Source of the DNA: Alphaproteobacteria bacterium UBA1002
GTDB taxonomy: Bacteria > Pseudomonadota > Alphaproteobacteria > Rickettsiales > UBA998
Direction: 5' to 3'
DNA length: 13,142 nucleotides
NCBI GenBank assembly: GCA_002291845.1
Contig: DBAU01000093.1
Coordinates: 1 to 13,142, forward strand
How positions within the stretch are numbered: position 1 is the first letter of the stretch; every line of letters begins with the position of its first letter. This document shows positions 1 through 6,880 of the stretch, one piece after another. Under the pieces are notes generated by a model. It did not search any database and had not been told where the DNA came from. It was given only the letters and a program-made list of their open reading frames with translations. The translations under genes and the position numbers were made by a program.

Positions 1-662
1 GTGACCAGCTCACCGAGAAGATCGTCAAGACGGCCCACTGCGTGTCGCTGCTCGACGAGATCGAGAAGGCGCACCCAGATATTTACAACATCCTTCTGCA
101 GGTGATGGATTACGGCAAGCTGACCGACCAGAATGGCCGCAGCATTGACTTCCGCAACACCATCCTCATCATGACGAGCAACGCCGGCGCCGCCGATGCC
201 GCCCGCCCTGCCATGGGCTTCCTGAAGGAAGACCGCGTGGGTGAGGACAAAGAAGCGGTCAGCCGCATGTTCACGCCGGAGTTCCGCAACCGCCTGGATG
301 CGATCATCCCCTTCAAGCATCTGACGCCGGAAATCGTCAGCTCGGTGGTGGACAAGTTCATCTACAAGCTGGAGTCGCAACTCTCCGAGCGTGGCATCTC
401 CATCGAACTCTCTGCCGAGGCGCGCAGCTGGCTGGTGGAAAAAGGCTACGACAAATCCAACGGTGCCCGCCCGCTGGCCCGCCTGATCGCCGACAAGATC
501 AAGCGTCCGCTGGCCGACGAGGTGCTCTTTGGCGCCCTCACCAAAGGTGGCGATGTCACTGTGCAGGTGAAGGATGGCGATCTGGTGCTGAAGACCAAAG
601 CAGGCAGCAGCAAGAAGAAAGCCACCCGCGCCAGCGAAGAAGAACCGGAATTGGTCGGGTAA
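1..662 (+). CDS. clpA: ATP-dependent Clp protease ATP-binding subunit ClpA, C-terminal part (5' end outside window)
   Basis: The reading frame is open from base 3 to the TAA at 660-662, so this is the 3' end of a gene that starts upstream. The peptide begins just before the Walker B motif of the second AAA+ module (LLDEIEKAHPD). It continues with sensor-1 (IMTSNAGA), the arginine-finger segment (FTPEFRNRLDAIIPF) and the sensor-2 small domain (GARPLARLI). Known role: a hexameric ATPase that unfolds substrates and feeds them to ClpP in the cytosol, usually with the adaptor ClpS. ClpA is favoured over ClpB because the spacing after sensor-1 and the short acidic and lysine-rich tail are ClpA-like. 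The D2 Walker A and the ClpP-binding loop lie outside the window. A terminator-like hairpin follows about 45 bp after the stop, inside the next gene. Confidence 0.94.
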   Translation, partial: DQLTEKIVKTAHCVSLLDEIEKAHPDIYNILLQVMDYGKLTDQNGRSIDFRNTILIMTSNAGAADAARPAMGFLKEDRVGEDKEAVSRMFTPEFRNRLDAIIPFKHLTPEIVSSVVDKFIYKLESQLSERGISIELSAEARSWLVEKGYDKSNGARPLARLIADKIKRPLADEVLFGALTKGGDVTVQVKDGDLVLKTKAGSSKKKATRASEEEPELVG

Positions 663-672
663 TAACAAGCGG

Positions 673-1419
673 ATGACCGCACAGAGAAGAAGAGCCCGAT
701 TCAAGGTAAGCAGGTGCCCCGTGCACCTGCTTTTTCTTGCCTGCGTGCTGACATCCAGCGCCGCGCCTGCCCGTGTCACTCACTTTTCAACCGGTACGGG
801 CTTCTTTGTCAGCCGTAATGGCCATGTGGTGACTAACGCGCATGTGGTGCCCGGTTGCCTGGAGATCCAGCTACGCACCCCAAGCGGTCTGATCCCCGCC
901 TCCCTGGTGGCGGCGGAAACCGATAAAGACCTTGCCTTGCTACGCACCAATAGCCGCCCTGGCTTTGTCGGTAAGCTACGCTGGATGCCTGAACTCATGC
1001 GCCCGGGCGACCGCGTGCAGATGATGGGGTATCCGGAGGAGTATGGCGAACGTGGCGAAGCCCATGTCAGCGAAGCGACCATTAAATCCCTGTATGGTCC
1101 GCAGGAAGAAAGCCAGTGGCTAACCTTCACTGACTCGGCACGTCAGGGCAACAGCGGCGGCCCCCTGCTCGATCAGGCAGGGAATGTGGTCGGTGTGGTT
1201 ACTGCCAAAGCAACGCTTTACTACAGCAATCCAAACCGTGCTGGCGGAAAGAGCATAGAAAAAAGTGATGTTGCCATCACCGTACCCACATTAAAGGAAT
1301 TTCTGGATCGCCACCGGGTGTACTACACGGAGGCGGATTCACAGTACCTGCAATCGGACAACCGTATACGCACCGTCGCCGGGCGCTTCACCGTACAGGT
1401 GTTATGCCGGCGCGATTAG
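673..1419 (+). CDS. Secreted trypsin-like serine protease (S1C/HtrA-type protease domain, no PDZ)
   Basis: This 248-residue protein has a complete chymotrypsin-fold triad: His57 in TNAHVV, Asp86 in DKDLALL and Ser161 in GNSGGPL. It has the S1C opening TGTGFFVSRNGHVVTNAHVV. The N-terminus reads as a Sec signal peptide: a basic region RRRARFKVSR, the hydrophobic stretch VHLLFLACVL, and a likely cut near SSAAPA. It is therefore probably periplasmic or secreted. No PDZ domain follows the protease domain, so it is shorter than DegP or HtrA; substrates are unknown. The ATG at 673 is 10 bp after the clpA stop and has no clear Shine-Dalgarno. A GTG at 721 is an alternative, but it would remove the basic signal-peptide region. 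A strong terminator hairpin (708-736) lies within the signal-peptide codons. The stop is 2 bp from the convergent bactofilin stop. Confidence 0.88.
   Translation: MTAQRRRARFKVSRCPVHLLFLACVLTSSAAPARVTHFSTGTGFFVSRNGHVVTNAHVVPGCLEIQLRTPSGLIPASLVAAETDKDLALLRTNSRPGFVGKLRWMPELMRPGDRVQMMGYPEEYGERGEAHVSEATIKSLYGPQEESQWLTFTDSARQGNSGGPLLDQAGNVVGVVTAKATLYYSNPNRAGGKSIEKSDVAITVPTLKEFLDRHRVYYTEADSQYLQSDNRIRTVAGRFTVQVLCRRD
708..736 (+). terminator. Rho-independent terminator hairpin inside the protease signal-peptide codons
   Basis: A perfect 10-bp stem (708-717 with 723-732, left arm AAGCAGGTGC) has a 5-nt loop (CCCGT) and runs into TTTTTCTT. It sits 46 bp after the clpA stop and points in the clpA direction, so it fits a clpA terminator. 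It also lies within codons 12-22 of the protease as called from the 673 start. This is seen directly; termination activity is inferred. Confidence 0.7.
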
Positions 1420-1421
1420 CG

Positions 1422-1853
1422 CTAGCTGATCAGTTTCAGATTTTGAAGAATATCCATTTCCGCTTCACTGATCGCGGCTTCTTCTTTGGTGTTCTCGGTA
1501 CGTTTGAACTGACCATCCACAAAGGCACCATCCTCGATCGACAGCGACTCATGCATGATCACGCCTTCCACATGTGCGCTGGCATACAGGTGCACATCCT
1601 TTGCCTTAATCAGCCCTTTGACGCGTCCGTAGACGTGGATCGAATCTGAAATAATATCACCAATAATCGCGCCATTTTTGCGGATGCTGATGCCTTTGCA
1701 TTTAATGTTGCCCTCCACGCGGCCGTCAATATCCAGCGTACCCTCGCTGATGATGTTCCCCAGCAGATTGACGTCTGCGGCAATCACGGTTGGGGGCTGC
1801 TTGCGCAGCGCGGGTGACGTTGGGGTCGCGGGGGGGTTATTCTTTTGAAACAT
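1422..1853 (-). CDS. Bactofilin (polymer-forming cytoskeletal protein)
   Basis: This 143-residue protein has a proline-rich N-terminal tail (NNPPATPTSPALRKQPP), then the repetitive bactofilin core from about residue 23 to 118. The core shows the regular short beta-helix turns of the family, such as GTLDIDGRVEGNIKCKG and GRVKGLIKAKDVHLY. A short charged tail follows. Bactofilins self-assemble without nucleotide into filaments, often at the membrane, and recruit cell-wall enzymes. The ATG at 1851-1853 lies inside the end of the upstream M23 peptidase gene, a 17-bp overlap, so the two are almost certainly co-transcribed and perhaps translationally coupled. No strong Shine-Dalgarno is visible. 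A run of seven C (coding strand) falls in codons 6-8. Family assignment is confident; the exact role in cell shape is inferred from the family. Confidence 0.92.
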   Translation of the reverse strand: MFQKNNPPATPTSPALRKQPPTVIAADVNLLGNIISEGTLDIDGRVEGNIKCKGISIRKNGAIIGDIISDSIHVYGRVKGLIKAKDVHLYASAHVEGVIMHESLSIEDGAFVDGQFKRTENTKEEAAISEAEMDILQNLKLIS

Positions 1854-3024
1854 GCTGGCCTGCGCTTAGGAATTTCAAAGGGTTCAACGCACGATTATTG
1901 TAGCGGACCTCGTAATGCAAGTGATTTCCCGTGCTCCGCCCAGTGCTGCCCTGTATCCCAATGATTGCTCCTTTGGTCACCATGTCGCCTTCTTCCACCA
2001 GAATGCGGCTTAAATGACCATAGCGCGTGCTTATGCCCAAGCCATGCTTCAACTCAACGAGATTACCATAGGCCCCGCGATACCCTGTGAACGTCACTTT
2101 CCCATCCGCAGTGGCGTAGATCTTTGCCCCCACCGGCCCGGAAAAATCAATGCCCAGATGTTGGGCAAGGCGACGAGTAAACGGATCAATCCGGCGGCCA
2201 AAGCCGCTGCTGATTTTGGTGCTGCCAATCGGCCTATCAAGCGGCATACGCTCCAAAATCGCGTGCAACTGCATCATTTCTTCCATATCGCCAACCAGGT
2301 CTTTCTGCTCACCGGAAAGCAGCTCAGAGGAGCGATAAGGGATGTAGGGGCCACCTTTGGGGCCATCATCATCTTCCTGAGTGCCTGCAAGCTCTTCTTG
2401 CTCGGCCGTGTAGCGATCTTTCAGCGTCTCACGGTCCAGCCCGGTGAGGGAGATGGCTTTCTCCAACTCTGTGATTTTGCCTTCCGTGATTTGCTTAATG
2501 GCGTCAACAAACTCTTTATTTTCCTCACGCAGCGTCGCTATCCGCTGCTCCAGAAAGTTAATCCGCTCAAACATCATCGTATGGTTAGCACCATCCACCG
2601 GCGGGCTTACATCTGACAGCGCCGCAATGTTATTCTCGCTATATTGCTTGATCACAAACTCCGCATATTCCGACAGATCGCCATCCTCATCCTTCATGCG
2701 GACCAGATCCTGTTTGAGGAGCGAAAACTCACTGCTGATTTTCTGATTTTCCAGATTCACCTTGGCAATCGCGCGATCTTTTTCCTGAATCTGTGACTGG
2801 GCGGCCATAAAGCTTCCCGTGGAATAAGAGGCCCAGGATACAAAACCAAGCACCGAAACCAGCAGCATGCCCTGGACGCTGCGTGACATCGGATAATAAT
2901 CGACCGCATGGTCGGAGACGATGATGATCTTGCGGGTGTGAAACAGGCGGCGGATCAGGGAAAAAGAAGTCTTACGCTTGGCCATGCTTTGTCCGTTTTT
3001 TAGTGGCTTCCGCGCCAAAGTCAT
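1837..3024 (-). CDS. Membrane-anchored M23 (LytM-type) murein endopeptidase with coiled coil
   Basis: This 395-residue protein has a basic cytoplasmic N-terminus, one membrane segment at about residues 51-69 (MLLVSVLGFVSWASY) and a periplasmic coiled-coil region (about 75-115 and 150-210). The C-terminal M23 domain (about 270-385) carries an intact metal site, H289-x3-D293 and the HLH motif at 368-370, plus the GH(L) motif at 336-338. M23 enzymes cut peptide cross-links of peptidoglycan, so it should be an active hydrolase rather than a degenerate LytM regulator. It overlaps the bactofilin gene; bactofilin-M23 pairs are a known arrangement in which the filament positions the hydrolase. Two starts are possible: ATG at 3024, or ATG at 2985 (MAKRKTSFS) with a GGA six bases upstream. 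A run of eight G (coding strand) lies 26 bp upstream of the longer start. Confidence 0.9.
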   Translation of the reverse strand: MTLARKPLKNGQSMAKRKTSFSLIRRLFHTRKIIIVSDHAVDYYPMSRSVQGMLLVSVLGFVSWASYSTGSFMAAQSQIQEKDRAIAKVNLENQKISSEFSLLKQDLVRMKDEDGDLSEYAEFVIKQYSENNIAALSDVSPPVDGANHTMMFERINFLEQRIATLREENKEFVDAIKQITEGKITELEKAISLTGLDRETLKDRYTAEQEELAGTQEDDDGPKGGPYIPYRSSELLSGEQKDLVGDMEEMMQLHAILERMPLDRPIGSTKISSGFGRRIDPFTRRLAQHLGIDFSGPVGAKIYATADGKVTFTGYRGAYGNLVELKHGLGISTRYGHLSRILVEEGDMVTKGAIIGIQGSTGRSTGNHLHYEVRYNNRALNPLKFLSAGQHVSKE

Positions 3025-3115
3025 CTTTGGCCCACACGGTTATGCCAGACCCCCCCCGGAGAATCAATCCCTGAGTCAGGGGTCACATCAGAAAATTTCT
3101 TAAAAATATGTAAAT

Positions 3116-3144
3116 ATAGTAGGTTATTTTTTTGCTACCCGCAA
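3116..3144 (-). promoter_or_regulatory. Possible promoter for the M23-bactofilin operon
   Basis: On the minus strand TTGCGG (3139-3144) and TACTAT (3116-3121) are separated by exactly 17 bp, in the AT-rich gap between rsmB and the M23 gene. The hexamers match the sigma-70 consensus only partly (3/6 and 4/6). The rest of the 183-bp gap (3025-3207) holds an imperfect inverted repeat ACCCGCAA...TTGTGGGT near 3137-3156 and a C8 run at 3050-3057. Confidence 0.3.
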
Positions 3145-3207
3145 AATATTGTGGGTCACCCGCAAGAAGCCACAGGGCTTGGTGTGATGCATGGCCGTTG
3201 AGTAAGG

Positions 3208-4512
3208 CTATTTTTTTCGCTGAAAAACGGCGGCAAAAAATCCATCCGTCTCATGTCGATGCGGCCAGAGGCGTAAATATTCTGCCTCTCCCGTCACTGA
3301 TTGCGCTAACAGTGGTAAGGGCGCAATCGCAAAGTCCTTGTGTGCAGCAAGGAAAGCTTCCGCCTGCTGACGATTTTCCTCATCAAACATGGAGCACGTG
3401 ACGTAAACCAGATGTCCACCCGGTTTCACCAGACGCGCGGCACTGCTGAGGATGCTGGCCTGAACCACAGTGAGCTCTTGCAGGTCCTTCGGCGCGGTCC
3501 GCCATTTCAAATCCGGACTGCGCCGCCAGGTGCCGCTGCCCGTACAAGGTGCGTCGATCAGCACCCAATCCGCCGTGGCTTTATGGCGCTTGACGAAGGC
3601 ATCATTCTCGGACGCAAGCACTCGGATTTGCACATTATGTACCCCGGCGCGTGCCAGACGTTTGGGCATCTGCGCCAGACGCTTGGCGTTGACGTCCCAC
3701 GCCAGAATCCGCCCTCGATTTTGCATCGCCGCAGCAAGAGCTAGCGTTTTGCCACCTGCCCCCGCACAAAAATCTACCACCTTATCACCCGGCTTTGCCT
3801 GCACCAGCGAAGCGGCCAGTTGTGAGCCCGCATCCTGCATTTCAAAGGCCCCATCGCGAAATGCCGGCAGCGTAAAGACCGCGCCGCGCTTATGCAGCCG
3901 GATGCCATGCGGCACAAATGACAGCGGCTCCGGCTCATAGCCCGCCTCGCGTAGCTGCTGCAGCAATGCTTCACGCGTGGTTCTCAGTGTATTGACGCGC
4001 AAATCCACCGGGGCTTCCTGAGCCATGGCCTCCAAGGCGGGTACAAAGGCGTCGCCGAGGGCCGCTTTCAATGACGGGCCCATCCAATCCGGGAAATTGT
4101 AGCGCGCCGCTTCCGGCATGGCGTCCGTCACCAGCGGCTGACCTTCGAGCGTCGCCAATGCCCGGCGCTCAGGCTCTGATAGCGGCGCCGCACAATGCCG
4201 TTCGCCATTCAGCCACTCTCTCAGATCAGCCAGCGGGCGAGCCTCCATCAGCACCAGCGCGCCCAGCACCAGCGTACGTGGATCAACCGCCAAGCCTGCC
4301 TGCTCCAGCCGCCACTCCAGCGCTGCACCCTGCCGCAGGACGCCATACACCAGCCCGGCGATCATGCCGCGATCCTTGGAGCCGATATAGCGCCGCTCTT
4401 TGAAATAGGAGCCAATCAAGCTATCGGCTGGCGCGCGGCTGCCATCCTGCCAGGCCGTGTTGACCAGCGTGATGAGATCGATAGCGGCGGCGACTTGCGC
4501 TCCGGGTTTCAT
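3208..4512 (-). CDS. rsmB: RsmB/NOP-family 16S rRNA (cytosine-5) methyltransferase
   Basis: This 434-residue SAM-dependent RNA m5C methyltransferase is, by family, the enzyme for position 967 of 16S rRNA. The N-terminal 120 or so residues resemble the NusB-like RNA-binding domain (SYFKERRYIGSKDRG). The catalytic domain shows motif I VVDFCAGAGGKT (about 245-256), motif IV IDAPCTGSG with Cys323, and motif VI VYVTCSMFDEEN with the nucleophile Cys373. It ends in the typical DGFFAAVFQRKK. The ATG at 4510-4512 is chosen. An in-frame TTG at 4606-4608 would add 32 residues, but these are not family-like and would be encoded across an inverted repeat. No strong Shine-Dalgarno is visible. The upstream GNAT gene lies 120 bp away on the same strand. 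Assignment to RsmB rather than a close paralogue rests on the NusB-like N-terminus. Confidence 0.9.
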   Translation of the reverse strand: MKPGAQVAAAIDLITLVNTAWQDGSRAPADSLIGSYFKERRYIGSKDRGMIAGLVYGVLRQGAALEWRLEQAGLAVDPRTLVLGALVLMEARPLADLREWLNGERHCAAPLSEPERRALATLEGQPLVTDAMPEAARYNFPDWMGPSLKAALGDAFVPALEAMAQEAPVDLRVNTLRTTREALLQQLREAGYEPEPLSFVPHGIRLHKRGAVFTLPAFRDGAFEMQDAGSQLAASLVQAKPGDKVVDFCAGAGGKTLALAAAMQNRGRILAWDVNAKRLAQMPKRLARAGVHNVQIRVLASENDAFVKRHKATADWVLIDAPCTGSGTWRRSPDLKWRTAPKDLQELTVVQASILSSAARLVKPGGHLVYVTCSMFDEENRQQAEAFLAAHKDFAIAPLPLLAQSVTGEAEYLRLWPHRHETDGFFAAVFQRKK

Positions 4513-4546
4513 AATGACAAACGGTTTCTGGTTGTAGGTTACTGGT

Positions 4547-4578
4547 AAAAGAAGTTCCCCTGACTGGCAACCGGGAAC
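4547..4578 (-). terminator. Weak terminator-like inverted repeat between the GNAT gene and rsmB
   Basis: On the minus strand GTTCCC (4573-4578) and GGGAAC (4554-4559) form a 6-bp stem with a 13-nt loop, followed by TTCTTTT. A second hairpin with no T-tract, AGCGGA/TCCGCT at 4615-4633, starts within the GNAT stop codon. Either could end or slow transcription after the GNAT gene. The stem is short and the loop large, so confidence is low. Confidence 0.3.
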
Positions 4579-4632
4579 AGCGCCATCAAGGGGGGTTAGA
4601 TGAATCAATGCGGGAGCGGATTCCCAGTCCGC

Positions 4633-5094
4633 TTAGGACGCATGCAGCGTTTTGCGAAAAATGATTTTATCTTCCCCCGCTTGATAAAAATCCCGGATAC
4701 AGGCTTCTTCTTCATAGCCGAGAGCACGATAAAATGCGCGTGTTGACTCAAACGCCGGAAGGCCGGAGGTTTCAACCAGCAGCACCCGCTCGCCCTGCTC
4801 CCTCAGGATTTCTTCCACCTGATGCATCAGACGGCGGCCAATACCCTGGCCCTGGCGCAAAGGATGGACCGCAATCAATAACAGGTTCCAGGTTCCCTGC
4901 GTCATACGCTCTGGCGCGCAATAGGCAATTGCCTGAGGGGCATCCTCCATCACCGTCAGCCAAAGCTCGGGGGTATGCCCCTGAAAGTAAGGTTCTATCA
5001 TTCCTTCCAGCATATCAGCCGGAAAGAGGCCGGTTGCCTCAATCACCGCCTTTAAGCCGGGCATATCATCAGCGGTAATTGATCGGATGGTCAT
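4633..5094 (-). CDS. GNAT-family N-acetyltransferase
   Basis: This 153-residue protein has a single GNAT domain. The acetyl-CoA pyrophosphate-binding loop is HPLRQGQGIGRRLM (residues 77-90, pattern R/Q-x-x-G-x-G). Before it comes the strand WNLLLIAVHP. After it come LLVETSG and FYRALGYEEE, the usual C-terminal GNAT landmarks. It transfers an acetyl group from acetyl-CoA to an amine; the substrate (small molecule, peptide or protein N-terminus) cannot be read from the sequence. The ATG at 5092-5094 has a good Shine-Dalgarno, TAGGAG, 10 bases upstream. It lies 86 bp downstream of guaB on the same strand, so it may be co-transcribed with guaB. No functional link to GMP synthesis is evident. Confidence 0.88.
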   Translation of the reverse strand: MTIRSITADDMPGLKAVIEATGLFPADMLEGMIEPYFQGHTPELWLTVMEDAPQAIAYCAPERMTQGTWNLLLIAVHPLRQGQGIGRRLMHQVEEILREQGERVLLVETSGLPAFESTRAFYRALGYEEEACIRDFYQAGEDKIIFRKTLHAS

Positions 5095-5180
5095 GGGACG
5101 TCTCTCCTAAGCCGGCGCCAGCTCTCTTGATACGTTTGCACCGAAAGGATGCCGTGCCTTTTGGTATGCAGCCTTTTTGT

Positions 5181-6659
5181 CTACTGGCTGGCCCGGTAGT
5201 TCGGGGCTTCGCGGGTGATGGTGATGTCGTGGGTATGGCTCTCACGCAGGCCGGCGTTGGTGATGCGGACAAAATGGCAGTGCTTCTGCATCGCGTCAAT
5301 GGTGGCATTGCCCGTGTAGCCCATGGCCGCCTTCAGGCCGCCGACGAGCTGATGCACCACTGCAGAAATCGGCCCTTTGAACGGCACGCGCCCTTCAACG
5401 CCCTCCGGCACCAGTTTCAGGGTATCGGCGACTTCCTGCTGGAAATAGCGGTCGGCCGAACCGCGCGCCATGGCGCCGACGGAGCCCATGCCACGGTAGG
5501 ACTTATAGCTTCGGCCCTGATAGAGAATCTCCTCGCCGGGGCTTTCCTCGGTGCCAGCAAACAGCGAGCCAAGCATGGCGCAGGAGGCACCTGCGGCAAT
5601 GGCCTTGGCCAGATCACCGGAATATTTGATGCCGCCATCGGCAATCAGCGGCACCCCCGCTTTCTGGCACACCGGGGCCACATCCATGATCGCCGAGAGT
5701 TGCGGCACGCCGACGCCAGCTACAATGCGCGTGGTGCAGATGGAGCCGGGGCCAATGCCCACTTTCACCGCGTCTGCGCCCGCTTTGATGAGCGCGGCGG
5801 CCGCCTCGCCGGTGGCGATGTTACCCGCCACAATCTGCACATCCTTCGACAGTTTGCGAATCACCTTCACCGCGTCGATCACCCCCTTGGAATGACCATG
5901 CGCCGTATCCACGACCAGCACGTCCACGCCCGCCGCGATCAGCGCTTCCGCACGGTGGATGCCCGCCTCACCGACGCCGGTGGCGGCCGCCACGCGCAGG
6001 CGGCCTTTGTCGTCCTTCACCGCCATCGGGTATTGCTGCGCTTTGGTAATATCCTTCACGGTAATCAGACCGATGCAGCGGTACTGGCCATCCACGACGA
6101 TGAGCTTCTCGATGCGGTGTTTGTGCAGCAGCTTCTTCGCCGCCTCGGGGGAGGTGCCCTCTTTTACGGTAATCAGGTCATCGCTGGTCATCAACTCGGC
6201 GATTTTCTGGCGCTTATTGGAAGCAAAACGCACGTCGCGGTTGGTGAGGATACCGACCAGCTTGCCGCTTTTCTCGGTCACCGGCAGGCCGGTAATGCCG
6301 TGCTGCTGCATCAGAGAGAGCGCATCGGCGAGCGATGCATCGGGGGTGATCGTCACCGGGTTGACCACCATGCCGGATTCAAAGCGTTTAACGCGCCGGA
6401 CTTCATCGGCCTGTGCTTCCGGGTCCATGTTCTTGTGAATGCACCCCAGCCCGCCCAGCTGCGCCATGGCGATAGCGAGCCGCGCTTCCGTCACCGTATC
6501 CATGGCGGCGGACATCAGCGGAATGTTCAGCTCAATGCCGCGCGTGACGCGGGTACGTGTGTCAGCGGTGGCGGGCAGCACCTCGGAATAGGCAGGCTTC
6601 AGCAGCACGTCATCAAACGTGAGCGCTTCAATAATGGGGGATGCGGGGGTGCGTGCCAT
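5181..6659 (-). CDS. guaB: Inosine-5'-monophosphate dehydrogenase
   Basis: This full-length IMPDH of 492 residues oxidises IMP to XMP with NAD+, the committed step of guanine nucleotide synthesis, in the cytosol. It opens with the conserved EALTFDDVLLKPAYSEVLP. A pair of CBS domains spans about residues 95-205 (for example MQQHGITGLPVTEKSGKLVG). The catalytic loop is GIGPGSICTTR with Cys308, and the flap region contains YRGMGSVGAM. The ATG at 6657-6659 is chosen because TAGGAG sits 5 bases upstream. The frame stays open a further 33 codons, but that stretch is the translation of a palindromic repeat and is not family sequence. The gene is followed by the GNAT gene. Confidence 0.97.
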   Translation of the reverse strand: MARTPASPIIEALTFDDVLLKPAYSEVLPATADTRTRVTRGIELNIPLMSAAMDTVTEARLAIAMAQLGGLGCIHKNMDPEAQADEVRRVKRFESGMVVNPVTITPDASLADALSLMQQHGITGLPVTEKSGKLVGILTNRDVRFASNKRQKIAELMTSDDLITVKEGTSPEAAKKLLHKHRIEKLIVVDGQYRCIGLITVKDITKAQQYPMAVKDDKGRLRVAAATGVGEAGIHRAEALIAAGVDVLVVDTAHGHSKGVIDAVKVIRKLSKDVQIVAGNIATGEAAAALIKAGADAVKVGIGPGSICTTRIVAGVGVPQLSAIMDVAPVCQKAGVPLIADGGIKYSGDLAKAIAAGASCAMLGSLFAGTEESPGEEILYQGRSYKSYRGMGSVGAMARGSADRYFQQEVADTLKLVPEGVEGRVPFKGPISAVVHQLVGGLKAAMGYTGNATIDAMQKHCHFVRITNAGLRESHTHDITITREAPNYRASQ

Positions 6660-6664
6660 GGGCG

Positions 6665-6670
6665 CTCCTA
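6665..6670 (-). promoter_or_regulatory. Ribosome binding site fixing the guaB start
   Basis: TAGGAG on the minus strand, 5 bases before the ATG at 6659. It favours this start over the longer open frame that runs back through the palindromic repeat. Confidence 0.8.
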
Positions 6671-6676
6671 AGGTTT

Positions 6677-6745
6677 CGTCATCGCGAGGGAGCGGAGCGA
6701 CCGTGGCGATCCATCTGGATTGCTTCGCTGACGCTCGCAATGACG
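6677..6745. repeat. 69-bp imperfect palindromic dispersed-type repeat in the guaB leader
   Basis: The left half starts CGTCATCGCGAGGGAGCGGA and the right half ends GCTCGCAATGACG. The two halves are imperfect reverse complements that meet near 6711-6716 (GATCCATCTGGAT). This form (CGTCAT-GCGAG-GAGCG...CGCTCGCAATGACG) is a widely dispersed intergenic repeat that I recognise from many alphaproteobacterial and other genomes. Its translation gives the familiar peptide ASLRASAKQSRW. Only one copy is present here, ending 6 bp upstream of the guaB Shine-Dalgarno in the leader. Confidence 0.85.
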
Positions 6746-6829
6746 CGAGGTCATTCATGGCGCTTCTACTTAACGAAGAACAAAGGGGTTGTCACGCGGA
6801 ATAGTGCACCCGCAAAGCCTTCTGAACGC

Positions 6830-6857
6830 ACAAAGGGAGGCAATTGCCTCCCTTTGT
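6830..6857 (-). terminator. Perfect 28-bp palindrome, probable bidirectional terminator after nrdB
   Basis: The 28 bases are exactly self-complementary (left half ACAAAGGGAGGCAA), centred at 6843/6844. The GGGAGGC...GCCTCCC core is followed on the minus strand by TTTGTGCGTT and on the plus strand by TTTGTCGTTT, so a hairpin with a short U-rich tail forms in either direction. It begins 23 bp after the nrdB stop, so terminating the nrd operon is the simplest role. It would also separate nrd from guaB. Confidence 0.7.
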
Positions 6858-6880
6858 CGTTTAAAACCAGGTTCTCAACG

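Noticed and set aside
1837..1853. Programmed frameshift fusing the M23 peptidase to bactofilin at the C7 run
   Set aside because: The C7 run lies after the M23 stop codon in the transcript, so slippage there cannot join the two proteins.
4513..4608. N-terminal extension of rsmB from a TTG
   Set aside because: It needs a TTG start, has no family similarity and crosses an inverted repeat; the ATG at 4512 begins the conserved sequence.
5079..6671. Long plus-strand open frame of 530 codons opposite guaB
   Set aside because: It mirrors a complete, highly conserved IMPDH. Its translation is His/Arg/Gly-rich, a typical shadow of GC-rich codons, and it matches no family.
6660..6758. N-terminal extension of guaB by 33 codons
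   Set aside because: The extension is the translation of the palindromic repeat. The IMPDH family start and a clear TAGGAG support 6659.
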